A stretch of DNA of 64,000 nt from VBDM01 sp035317085 (GTDB lineage Bacteria; Pseudomonadota; Gammaproteobacteria; Burkholderiales; SG8-39): assembly GCA_035317085.1 (NCBI GenBank), contig DATHHS010000216.1, positions 13,352 to 77,351 on the forward strand, read 5' to 3'. Below the pieces are notes generated by a model. It saw only the letters and a program-made list of their open reading frames with translations. It made no database searches and had not been told where the DNA came from. Below, one piece after another: positions 32,920-41,117 of the stretch. Positions within the stretch are counted from its first letter, which is position 1. Each line of letters opens with the position of its first letter. A program made the position numbers and the translations under genes.

Positions 32920-33843
32920 TCACTCGCTGAATACCTTGTCACCTCGAGCGAAGTGCCAGGTGCGGGTAATCACCAGGATGTCAGTTTCCGTGCGGATGTC
33001 CGGGGGAAATTTGGCATAGGGCGCCGCCAGCTGGACTATTCGCTCCGCAGCGGCATCGAGGACCTTGTATCCGGAGGATCGCTCCAGATCCATCGCCGCC
33101 AGCGTGCCATCCGAATTGATCGACACCGTAAGCCTCAAGCTGCCGTAGATTTTGCCGCGTGCCCGCTCCGGATAGTTCAGATTTCCGATGCGCTCGATCT
33201 TTTGGCGCCAGTCTTCCACATAGAGTGCGTAACGAATCTCGGCGGCACGGGCGCCGACGAAGGTCTTGCGCGGGCGCTTGTTGTACTCCTCGATCTGGCG
33301 TGCGATTTGCGCTTCCATACGCGCGATGATCAAAGCGCTGTCTGCGAGCTCTGCTCCAGAGACCTGCGACTTCGGTTCGGTTTGTGGTTTCGGCTCGGGG
33401 GCGACTACCTTTCTGTCGGAGAGCGTCGTTTGAGACAGCAGTTGTTTTTGGCGCGCCTCCAGTTCCTGAACGCGGCGCGAAGCTTCTTTCAGATCTTTGC
33501 CGGGTTCGACCGACTGAAGAACGGGGAGCGGTGACTTCGCCCGGCGCTCAAGGTCCGTGTTGCCGCCGCCGTCGAGGTTTGCCTGGGCGTGTACGTCCGG
33601 CCGGGTCGGCCTCGAGCGGGTCTTGGAATTGACCAACACGACTTCCAGCTGTGACGGGGCGAGTCTGCGCAGCGTGTCGGGCAGTTTGAAATGGATCGAG
33701 AGCACGACCGCATGGAGGACGATCGAAATGGACAGCGCCATCGCCAGCACCCGCGATTCGGGATCGAGTCCCGCCAGCGGCGCCGGCCACTGTCGCACCA
33801 GCCGATAGGAATCCGCTCTAGGAATGCCCAAGGTAGATCCCAC
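32920..33843 (-). CDS. tonB: TonB-type energy transducer
   Basis: 307 residues from GTG 33843. A membrane anchor (MALSISIVLHAVVLSIHF, residues about 34-52) is followed by a charged linker with EPKPQTEPKSQ and a coiled-coil-like stretch (ASRRVQELEARQKQLLSQ). The C-terminal TonB domain reads NYPERARGKIYGSLRLTVSI and LERSSGYKVLDAAAERIVQLAAPYAKFPPDI. TonB carries proton-motive energy to outer-membrane receptors; no exbB/exbD or receptor lies next to it. The proline-rich region is short for a classical TonB, so a TolA-like or specialised role is possible. Confidence 0.9.
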   Translation of the reverse strand: MGSTLGIPRADSYRLVRQWPAPLAGLDPESRVLAMALSISIVLHAVVLSIHFKLPDTLRRLAPSQLEVVLVNSKTRSRPTRPDVHAQANLDGGGNTDLERRAKSPLPVLQSVEPGKDLKEASRRVQELEARQKQLLSQTTLSDRKVVAPEPKPQTEPKSQVSGAELADSALIIARMEAQIARQIEEYNKRPRKTFVGARAAEIRYALYVEDWRQKIERIGNLNYPERARGKIYGSLRLTVSINSDGTLAAMDLERSSGYKVLDAAAERIVQLAAPYAKFPPDIRTETDILVITRTWHFARGDKVFSE

Positions 33844-33925
33844 TAAAAGCTTTTTGAATCATGCAATTCTAAGCCTTATTTCGAGCTTTGTCTCATGAGC
33901 GATAAAAGGGGCCAGCTTCAAGTCT

Positions 33926-35785
33926 CTAGGAGGCGCTCCTGAGGTTACGGAATACACACTTGAGGCTGACTTCGACGAGATCAACCTCGGTTACCGCGAC
34001 TTCGACGCCCGTGCCCGGGGCAAGTTCGGGCATTGACGGCACCCGTGCGTATAGCGGGAGGCCATCGAACTTGACCAGATTCTCGCGCACGACCTCGGCC
34101 CCTGCAATGTCGATCGACTCCTGAAGCAGCCACCTCAGGCACCAGTAATGCTCCATACGGCTCTGGAACTCATCGTAGGTGGCGTATGTCGTTTCGAAAT
34201 CATGCACCACGGCAAGCATGGTGTCTGCATTGCGCGAAAACGGTGGGACTTGTCCATCAAGGACCGCGACAAGCTGCCACTGATTCATCAGATCCACATA
34301 CCGGCGAAGTGGCGAGCTCGCCCAGGCGTAGTGGCTGATACCCAGACCCTGATGTGCCATCGCGGATGTGGTCATCCTCACCTTGCCTGCGGATTGGACG
34401 CGGTAGATCGCCGCGACGTCGTGATCGTCGAGCAGTTTCCCCCAGCGGCCGTTGACGGCGATCATCAGCTCGGAGACCAGCTTGTCGAGCGGGGTGCCAC
34501 GCCGGCGCTCGGAAATTGTCACGCGCGCTTTTTCCCCGCTGCCCGCGACGCGGAAGGTGTAGTCGGGGCGCTCCGGAGCGGCAGAGAGCTTGCCGCGGAT
34601 TCGCTCCAGTGCGACCGCAACTTTCCAAAGCGTGTTCAGTTCACGCGAATAGGGAATGTCCGTTGGCGATGCTCCCTCAGCGAAGGCCGTATCGAGTTTT
34701 TCCACAGCCTGATGGCGGAGATTGGCGACAATGCGCACGCGTTCAAGGCGCGTGTGATGGCTTTCCACGGCGAAATCGTCGGCGCCCACCTCGAGGTACA
34801 GGGAAAGCGCCGGCCGCTCGGCTCCTTCGGTCAATGAATAGCGAGCGATCGTTTCGGGCGGCAGCATGGTGATCTTGCGGCCGGGCATGTACACCGTGGA
34901 CAACCTCTCGCGCGCTACTGCATCGAGCGGCGATCCAGGCGCGAACCCGAGCGCCGGAGCAGCGATGTGGATCCCGACGCGAAATCGGCCGTCGGCGAGC
35001 GGAACGAGGGAAAACGCGTCATCGATTTCCGTCGTTTCCGCGTCGTCCAGGCTGAATGCAGCGCCTTCGGCGAGTGGCAGATCCCGGGGTTCATTGGCCT
35101 CGATCCCCGAGGGGAAGCCCGTCCCTTTTGGAAAGCATTCATACAGAAACCGGTCAAGGTGATATTCATGGCTGGGGGGCAGCGCGCCGCAGCGCTCGAT
35201 CAGTTTTGCCGCGGACAATCCGGTTTTTCCGCAAGCTTCTTCGAGCGCCTTGGTTTCAGGCCGGTTTCGATCGGGCTTGTAAAGAAGTTGCTTGATGAGT
35301 GGCCGGAACTCTTCTGGGAAATCACCGTGAGCGAGTTGCTCCGCCCAGTCGCTGGTCTGCAGTTTCTGCTTTTCCCTCCTTTCGATACCGGCAAGTGCTG
35401 TGCGCAAGGTCTCGGACGGCGCCGCCCGGTATCGTCCCCTGCCCTTGCGGTAAAAATACACCGGCGCAGAATGTAACTTCACGAGGATGCCGGCTGACTC
35501 CACTGCCGAGGGCGTGCGGCCGCAGTACTCGCGCGCGAGCTCAGCAAATCCGAATTCCTCCATCTCGCAGCACTGCCACAGGAAATCAGTCTCTATCCCG
35601 CGGGCCAACTCTTCGGCCCGAGCAAGCAGTTCCGCAGCGCCGGGTTCTTGAAAGCGCAGCAATATGTCCCTTGCCTTGATTTTGGCGCGCTTGCCGTGCG
35701 GCGCCTCGACTTGCAGGGACGTGTCGCCGTCGGCCAGCACCGTGGCGACCTTGAATGCGCCGTTGTCTTCGTAGAGAACATTCAT
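33926..35785 (-). CDS. RNB-domain exoribonuclease (RNase II/R family)
   Basis: 619 residues from ATG 35785 (MNVLYEDNGAFKVATVLADG). The central RNB domain carries the acidic catalytic cluster in AAFSLDDAETTEIDDAFSL, followed by FRVGIHIAAPALGF, LSTVYMPGRKITMLP and the C-terminal YAWASSPLRRYVDLMNQWQL. Such enzymes degrade RNA 3' to 5' one nucleotide at a time. The N-terminal part is not a typical cold-shock domain pair, and no classical S1 domain is evident at the C-terminus, as in the betaproteobacterial RNase II-like group found upstream of tonB. It lies 82 bases upstream of tonB. Confidence 0.93.
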   Translation of the reverse strand: MNVLYEDNGAFKVATVLADGDTSLQVEAPHGKRAKIKARDILLRFQEPGAAELLARAEELARGIETDFLWQCCEMEEFGFAELAREYCGRTPSAVESAGILVKLHSAPVYFYRKGRGRYRAAPSETLRTALAGIERREKQKLQTSDWAEQLAHGDFPEEFRPLIKQLLYKPDRNRPETKALEEACGKTGLSAAKLIERCGALPPSHEYHLDRFLYECFPKGTGFPSGIEANEPRDLPLAEGAAFSLDDAETTEIDDAFSLVPLADGRFRVGIHIAAPALGFAPGSPLDAVARERLSTVYMPGRKITMLPPETIARYSLTEGAERPALSLYLEVGADDFAVESHHTRLERVRIVANLRHQAVEKLDTAFAEGASPTDIPYSRELNTLWKVAVALERIRGKLSAAPERPDYTFRVAGSGEKARVTISERRRGTPLDKLVSELMIAVNGRWGKLLDDHDVAAIYRVQSAGKVRMTTSAMAHQGLGISHYAWASSPLRRYVDLMNQWQLVAVLDGQVPPFSRNADTMLAVVHDFETTYATYDEFQSRMEHYWCLRWLLQESIDIAGAEVVRENLVKFDGLPLYARVPSMPELAPGTGVEVAVTEVDLVEVSLKCVFRNLRSAS

Positions 35786-35897
35786 GAACTGGGGGTGAAC
35801 CGGAGACGGGCCGCATCGCACCGGCCCGATGGATGCGATAATCGTATTGTAGCGTTGCCCCCCTCCCCCGCGCGCCAACAACCTTGGAACTTTAGAA

Positions 35898-37037
35898 ATG
35901 CCAAAGATCGAGTCGATTTCCGTGGCGACCGCCCGCGTCCCGCTGGATAACGCAACCAGCTTCGCTACGCGCACCGTATCGGCACGCGACTATGGCCTTG
36001 TAAAGGTGAGGGCCGGAGACGTCGAGGGGATCGGATTTTGCTACGCAGGATCCTCCGGAGGAACTCTCGTTGCGCACGCCGTGGAGCATTTGCTTGCGCC
36101 GATCCTGCTCGGCAACGACAGTCTGCTTGTTGAGGCCTTGTGGCAGCGGATGTTCCAGGAGACCCTCTTGCACGGGCGTGCCGGTAGCGTCATGCGCGCG
36201 ATTTCGATCCTCGACTGCGCGCTGTGGGACCTGAACTCGCGCTCGGCAAACCTGCCTCTGTACAAATATCTGGGGGCCGCAGCGGACGGCGCCGTTCCCG
36301 CCTATGCAAGCGGCGGCTATTACCTCCCGGGCAAAACACCTAAAAAGCTGGGCGAAGAGATGGCCGGCTATGTGAAGGCTGGCTTTCGCGCCGTAAAAAT
36401 GAAGGTGGGGCGCCTCTCACCCAAAGAAGAAGAGGCGCGGGTGAAGGCGGCGCGCGATGCGATCGGGCCGGAAATCGAGTTGATGCTGGATGCCAACAAC
36501 GCCTGGCACGACCTGCCTACGGCAATGCGGTATATGGATCGCTTCGAGCTCTACGACCCTTATTGGATCGAAGAGCCGTTCTTCCCCGATGACATCGACA
36601 ACCATGCGCGCCTCGCGAAACTCACGCGCGTGACGGTGGCGACCGGCGAGATCGGCACCGGGCGCTGGCACTTCAAGGAAATCCTCGATAAGGGTGCCGC
36701 GCAGATCCTGCAGACCGACGCTCTGGTGTGCGGCGGAGTTTCCGAATGGAGAAAAATCGCCGCCACTGCATCGAGCTACGGCGTGACCGTTTGCCCTCAT
36801 TGGTTTCACGACCTGCATGCGCAGCTCGTCGCGGCAACACCGAACGCTCGTTACGTTGAGTTCTTCCCCGACGACCAGGTCCTCAATTTCCGGCGTCTCA
36901 TCGACAGGCAACTGCAGACGAAAGACGGGATGCTTGTTCTCCCGAAAACGCCGGGCCTCGGTTTCGGGTTCGACGAAAGGGCCGTAGGTCGCTACGCGCT
37001 CAAAGACGGGAAGTCGGTATGGAAGGTGTTGCAGTGA
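35898..37037 (+). CDS. Enolase-superfamily enzyme (mandelate racemase/muconate lactonizing type)
   Basis: 379 residues. The barrel residues of the mandelate racemase subgroup are visible: Lys-x-Lys in VKMKVGR (about residue 166), metal ligands Asp in LMLDANN (about 198), Glu in WIEEPFF (about 224) and Glu in ATGEIGTGR (about 250), and a possible general base His in VCPHWFHD (about 301). These enzymes abstract a proton next to a carboxylate. The acid substrate cannot be read from the sequence; no sugar-acid pathway genes are adjacent. Its 3' end overlaps yqiA on the other strand by 38 bases. Confidence 0.92.
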   Translation: MPKIESISVATARVPLDNATSFATRTVSARDYGLVKVRAGDVEGIGFCYAGSSGGTLVAHAVEHLLAPILLGNDSLLVEALWQRMFQETLLHGRAGSVMRAISILDCALWDLNSRSANLPLYKYLGAAADGAVPAYASGGYYLPGKTPKKLGEEMAGYVKAGFRAVKMKVGRLSPKEEEARVKAARDAIGPEIELMLDANNAWHDLPTAMRYMDRFELYDPYWIEEPFFPDDIDNHARLAKLTRVTVATGEIGTGRWHFKEILDKGAAQILQTDALVCGGVSEWRKIAATASSYGVTVCPHWFHDLHAQLVAATPNARYVEFFPDDQVLNFRRLIDRQLQTKDGMLVLPKTPGLGFGFDERAVGRYALKDGKSVWKVLQ

Positions 37038-37602
37038 CGCCCATGCCGGCGAATTCCAGTATCAGCGGAATATGCTCGGGAAAGCTCGCACAGGCATGGT
37101 TTCCTCCCCGCACCGCGATCTGCTTTGCTCCCCGGTACTTTCTTACCGCCACCCGGTAGTCGAGCACCTCGTCCCCGGTTTCGACCAGGAGAAGGTAGCG
37201 GTCAGAGTGTAAGTCGCTCATGAACAGATGCTCCCATTGGTGCAAATGTTCTTCGGAGAGATTGTAGGTTTCGCCGCCGTGATAGGGGTGCTGAGGGCCA
37301 AGGTGGTTGCGCAGGCCCACGTGAGGATCGACGGCCGGATTGATCAGCACCGCGCGCAGGTCGTGTTTTTCGACAAGCCAGGTCGCGTAGAAACCGCCGA
37401 GTGAACTCCCTACCAGCGTGATTTCTTCCCTGGGCCACCGCGCTATTTCCGCCTCTGCGACCGCCACAGCCTCATCGGGCCGGTGGGGCAGCTGCGGGCA
37501 TACATACTGCCCGCCCCTGCCCCGTTCATTCATGTATCGGCCGAGGTATTGCGCTTTGCTCGATTGCGGCGAACTGTTGAACCCGTGCAGATAAATGATC
37601 AC
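37000..37602 (-). CDS. YqiA/YcfP family alpha/beta-fold esterase
   Basis: 200 residues from GTG 37602, just before the conserved IIYLHGFNSSPQSSKA. The nucleophile motif is LVGSSLGGFYATWL (G-x-S-x-G), the acid is likely Asp in VETGDEVLDY and the His is in GGNHACASF. E. coli YqiA is an esterase with preference for palmitoyl substrates. The gene ends inside the 3' end of the convergent enolase-family gene (38 bases) and lies 19 bases downstream of mpl on the same strand. Confidence 0.92.
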   Translation of the reverse strand: MIIYLHGFNSSPQSSKAQYLGRYMNERGRGGQYVCPQLPHRPDEAVAVAEAEIARWPREEITLVGSSLGGFYATWLVEKHDLRAVLINPAVDPHVGLRNHLGPQHPYHGGETYNLSEEHLHQWEHLFMSDLHSDRYLLLVETGDEVLDYRVAVRKYRGAKQIAVRGGNHACASFPEHIPLILEFAGMGVTATPSIPTSRL

Positions 37603-37621
37603 GCCGGGTCGGCCGAGACGA

Positions 37622-38989
37622 TCATTCCCGGGTGGCTGGGGTGGTACGTTTCGAGAGTTCCGCAAGCAACCGGTCATGAATGCCTCCGAACGCTCCGTTT
37701 GACATGACGAGCACCTGATCGCCGGGCCGCGCCTCATTGACGATCGCCTCGACGAGGCGTTCCAGGTCATCTTCGATGCTCGCACGAACCCCCAGCGGCG
37801 AGAGCGTAGCCCTGGCGTCCCAGCCGAGGTTCGCGCTATAGCAAAAAATCTGGTCGGCGCCCTCGAGACTCGCAGGCAAGCGCTCCTTCATGACGCCAGC
37901 TTTCATGGTGTTGGAACGTGGCTCCAGCACAGCCAGAATGCGCGCGCTGCCGACTTGGTCTCGCATGCCTGAAAGGGTTGCGGCTATCGCGGTCGGATGG
38001 TGGGCAAAGTCATCCCAAACAGCGACCCCCGCCGAAGTACCCCGCAGTTCCATACGACGCCGGACGTTCTTGAAGCGTGAGAGCGCCACTATCGCTCGCT
38101 CCGGATCGACTTCGGCGGCCTGAGCCGCAGCTATCGCCGCAAGTGCGTTCTGCTGGTTATGATCGCCGTGAAGCTCCCAGCGCAGCAGGCCGAGGGGCCT
38201 GCCCTGATTCAGCACCTCGAAACAGCCACGGCCGGCAGGGATCGCACTCCAGCCGGCGGTTGTTCCAAACCGCTCCACCTCAGTCCAGCAACCGCGCCGA
38301 AGGACACGCTCAATTGCCGGGTCTGCACCATTGACTACCAGTTTCCCGGATCTGGGCACCGTTCGGATGAAATGATGAAATTGCGTCTCAATCGCCGCAA
38401 GATCCTGGAAGATGTCTGCATGATCGAACTCAATATTGTTTACGATAGCGACCCTGGGGCGGTAGTGGACCATTTTCGAACGTTTGTCGAAGAAGGCCGT
38501 GTCGTATTCGTCAGCCTCGATGACGAAATCCGTTTTTTTTCCCAATCTTGCCGACACTTCGAGGTTTTTCGGAACGCCTCCGATGAGGAATCCAGGCGCC
38601 TTCCCCACGTCCTCAAGAATCCAGGCAAGCATAGAGGAAGTCGTTGTTTTCCCATGGGTCCCAGCAACGGCGAGCACCCGTCTGCCGAAGAGAGCATTCT
38701 CAGTCAACCACTGCGGGCCGGAAACATACGCGTCGCCACGGTCAAGTATCGCCTCCATCAGCGGGTTGCCTCGGGTGATCACGTTCCCGACCACCCAGAG
38801 GTCTGGTTTTAACGCGACTTGGTCCGCTCCAAAGCCGATCGTGAGTGCTATACCCTCGGCGGCCAGCTGCGTGCTCATAGGGGGATAGACGTTCGAGTCG
38901 CATCCGGTCACGCGGTGGCCTGCGGCTTTGGCGATCACGGCGATGCCGCCCATGAAAGTACCGCAAATGCCAAGGATATGGATGTGCAC
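37622..38989 (-). CDS. mpl: UDP-MurNAc : L-Ala-gamma-D-Glu-meso-DAP ligase (murein recycling)
   Basis: 455 residues if translation starts at GTG 38989 directly before HIHILGICGTFMGG, as in E. coli Mpl; an ATG 15 codons upstream (39034) is the alternative. Mpl attaches recycled murein tripeptide to UDP-MurNAc. The N-terminal HILGICGTFMGGIA distinguishes Mpl from MurC; the ATP loop is VAGTHGKTTTSSML, and EADEYDTAFFDKRSK and FAHHPTAIAATL follow. The last codons end in STK-like ELSKRTTPATRE. It is upstream of yqiA on the same strand. Confidence 0.96.
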   Translation of the reverse strand: MHIHILGICGTFMGGIAVIAKAAGHRVTGCDSNVYPPMSTQLAAEGIALTIGFGADQVALKPDLWVVGNVITRGNPLMEAILDRGDAYVSGPQWLTENALFGRRVLAVAGTHGKTTTSSMLAWILEDVGKAPGFLIGGVPKNLEVSARLGKKTDFVIEADEYDTAFFDKRSKMVHYRPRVAIVNNIEFDHADIFQDLAAIETQFHHFIRTVPRSGKLVVNGADPAIERVLRRGCWTEVERFGTTAGWSAIPAGRGCFEVLNQGRPLGLLRWELHGDHNQQNALAAIAAAQAAEVDPERAIVALSRFKNVRRRMELRGTSAGVAVWDDFAHHPTAIAATLSGMRDQVGSARILAVLEPRSNTMKAGVMKERLPASLEGADQIFCYSANLGWDARATLSPLGVRASIEDDLERLVEAIVNEARPGDQVLVMSNGAFGGIHDRLLAELSKRTTPATRE

Positions 38990-39111
38990 GGGCCGCGGGG
39001 AGCGATAGCTGCGCCGAAATGAATACCGGCGCATGAAAAGGAAGCGATTTTAGCCTACTTCGCCGCGTTTTCCGGCTGCGGTATCATCATCCGATCCCTG
39101 CCTGCTCTGCA

Positions 39112-39717
39112 ATGCCAAAAGACAACAAGGCCAAGCAGCAACAAATGCGCGCGCGCATCGCTGCCGCCGCTGCTCGGATAATGGCCGAGGACGGCCTCGA
39201 GGATTTCGCTCTGGCCAAGCGCAAAGCTGCGCGTCAGTTGGGTGCGGAGGACACGCAGGCGCTGCCCAAAGACGATGAGATCGAGACAGAGCTTCGAGCC
39301 TACCAGTCGCTCTATCAAGGCGAAGAACAGCGCGAGCGCATTCATTACTTGCGAGAGCGCGCGCTCGAGGCGATGCGGCTGCTCGAGCCGTTCCGTCCCT
39401 ACCTCGCCGGTGCGGTTCTGAAGGGTACTGCCGGACGATATAGCGACATAGACTTGCAGCTATTCACTGACGACGGCAAAGCGGTGGAGCTTTTCCTTCT
39501 GAGTCGCAATATCGCGTATGACATCTCCGACCAGCGGCGTTTTGCGGGAGACCAGGTGCGCGCGGTATCAGTGCTCAAGCTCGATTGGCAAGGCGTTCCC
39601 GTTAATTTGGCGATCTACACCTTGAAGGAGGAGCGTGGGGCCGTCAGGACAACGTTCTCCGGGCGTCCGATCGAGCGTGCTGGTATCCAGGCAGTGGTTC
39701 AACTTCTGTGCGGTTAG
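39112..39717 (+). CDS. Nucleotidyltransferase-fold protein of unknown function
   Basis: 201 residues. The N-terminal 70 residues are a basic helical segment (MPKDNKAKQQQMRARIAAAA, AKRKAARQLGAED) and the C-terminal part contains GAVLKGTAGRYSDIDLQLF, a minimal nucleotidyltransferase motif (G-x8-S-D-I-D). A third acidic residue could be Asp in SVLKLDWQGVPVNLAIY. Similar proteins follow or face mpl in many betaproteobacteria as a conserved hypothetical. Neither a substrate nor a partner can be named. It is divergent from mpl across about 120 bases. Confidence 0.85.
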   Translation: MPKDNKAKQQQMRARIAAAAARIMAEDGLEDFALAKRKAARQLGAEDTQALPKDDEIETELRAYQSLYQGEEQRERIHYLRERALEAMRLLEPFRPYLAGAVLKGTAGRYSDIDLQLFTDDGKAVELFLLSRNIAYDISDQRRFAGDQVRAVSVLKLDWQGVPVNLAIYTLKEERGAVRTTFSGRPIERAGIQAVVQLLCG

Positions 39718-40034
39718 CCGTTTAGTAAGGCGGCTGTTGCTTTGTGTAGAAAACGCCTGCGGAATATCCAGATATCCCGTCGGGACGGAGGAAAACATCC
39801 CAATAACTTCGTCCAAAAGTTACTAAAATTCTGAATCGCCTTCGAATATGTACTGAATATCCAGATTTAAGAAATGGAGGGCGTCCGGCGCGTTGGAACG
39901 CTTCGCCCAGGCTGAATGCTTTCCTCTGGCGAGTTGCCTCCTAGTCGGCCTCGCCATCCGCCTAACTCGTTTATCTTGCGTTAAAATCTGTCAATTCCTA
40001 GACAATTTCCTGCATCTGCGTCAAACTCCTGACC
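39718..40034. other. 317-base AT-richer intergenic region before aroQ
   Basis: No gene, tRNA or riboswitch is supported. A 12-base direct repeat GAATATCCAGAT is at 39762-39773 and 39855-39866 (93 bases apart). TTGCGT (39977-39982) followed 18 bases later by GACAAT is a weak promoter candidate for aroQ. The GC content falls well below that of the flanking genes. Confidence 0.45.
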
Positions 40035-40511
40035 ATGTCACTGGCAAAACGTGCCTCGGATACACACCCGCGGAAATCAAGAAAGATTCTTCTCATTCAT
40101 GGTCCCAACCTCGACATGTTGGGTACTCGCGAACCAGAAATCTACGGCACGGAGAATCTAGCGGCCGTTAACAAGCGCCTAAGCTCCCTGGCAAGACGCG
40201 CCGGAGTGACCCTGGAGGTCTTTCAGAGCAACCACGAAGGGGCGCTGATCGAGCGGGTCCATGGCGCAAAAAAGCAGGGAATTGCCTGGATTGTCGTCAA
40301 CCCCGGGGGACTGACCCATACGAGCGTGGCGCTGCGCGATGCCTTTGCCGCAGTAGCCATACCCTTTGTCGAGGTACATCTCTCGAACATCTACGCACGG
40401 GAGTCGTTCCGGCATCACTCGTACTTTTCAGATCTCGCGGTCGGGACGATCTGTGGATTGGGTAGTCGCGGTTACGACTTCGCGCTGCAGTTCGCGATAG
40501 GGGAGAACTGA
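40035..40511 (+). CDS. aroQ: 3-dehydroquinate dehydratase, type II
   Basis: 158 residues. AroQ removes water from 3-dehydroquinate in the shikimate pathway. Motifs: ILLIHGPNLDMLGTREPEIYG (catalytic Tyr in EIYG), FQSNHEGALIERVH, IVVNPGGLTHTSVALRDA and FVEVHLSNIYARESFRHHSYFS (His). About 17 residues precede the conserved start region; no later ATG is available. It is the first gene of the aroQ-accB-accC-prmA series, an order widespread in beta- and gammaproteobacteria. Confidence 0.97.
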   Translation: MSLAKRASDTHPRKSRKILLIHGPNLDMLGTREPEIYGTENLAAVNKRLSSLARRAGVTLEVFQSNHEGALIERVHGAKKQGIAWIVVNPGGLTHTSVALRDAFAAVAIPFVEVHLSNIYARESFRHHSYFSDLAVGTICGLGSRGYDFALQFAIGEN

Positions 40512-40637
40512 GCGCCGTCCCCGGTCGGATCTGACAGTTCGAATGGAGCTGGAAAGACGTAGGTTCTCCGGGATTTATTCGAGTTTTTTTGGCCGAAACC
40601 CCGTGGGTCCTGACGAGTGCGAACGGAAGGAGGCAGC

Positions 40638-41111
40638 TTGGATCTGCGTAAATTAAAAAAACTGATCGACCTCGTCGAGGAATCAGGTATCGCGGAACTC
40701 GAAGTGACCGAAGGCGAGGAGAAGGTGAAGATCGTCAAGGGGGCCTCAGGCGGTCGGGAATTTGTAGTCCTTCCACCTGCAGCAAGCGGCGGCCCGTCTC
40801 ATGCCCCGGCGGCGGCTCCTGCCGTAGCGGCAACGGTGACCTCCCCTCAGGCAGAGCAAACACCGACATCGCTTGAGGGCCATCTCGTGAAGTCGCCGAT
40901 GGTCGGGACGTTCTATCGGTCAGGCTCTCCCGGCGCGAAGCCCTTCGTCGAGGTCGGAGACACCGTCAAGGCCGGACAGGCAATTTGCATTATCGAAGCG
41001 ATGAAACTGATGAACGAAATCGAGGCAGACAAGGACGGCGTAGTCAAGGCCATCATGGTCGAGAATGGTCAGCCGGTCGAGTACGGCGAACCCCTGATGA
41101 TGATCGGCTAG
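40638..41111 (+). CDS. accB: Acetyl-CoA carboxylase biotin carboxyl carrier protein
   Basis: 157 residues starting at TTG 40638, chosen because AAGGAGG precedes it at the right distance and the protein then begins M-DLRKLKKLIDLVEESGI like E. coli AccB. A GTG seven codons upstream is the alternative. AccB carries the biotin that is carboxylated by AccC for malonyl-CoA synthesis. An Ala/Pro-rich linker (residues about 45-80) joins to the biotinyl domain with the biotin Lys in IIEAMKLMNEIEAD. The stop is 6 bases before accC. Confidence 0.97.
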   Translation: MDLRKLKKLIDLVEESGIAELEVTEGEEKVKIVKGASGGREFVVLPPAASGGPSHAPAAAPAVAATVTSPQAEQTPTSLEGHLVKSPMVGTFYRSGSPGAKPFVEVGDTVKAGQAICIIEAMKLMNEIEADKDGVVKAIMVENGQPVEYGEPLMMIG

Positions 41112-41117
41112 CAGCGC

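Noticed and set aside
39960..39966. GCCTAAC heptamer matching the integron half-site consensus
   Set aside because: It is isolated in the aroQ upstream region, with no partner half-site, hairpin or cassette-like gene around it.
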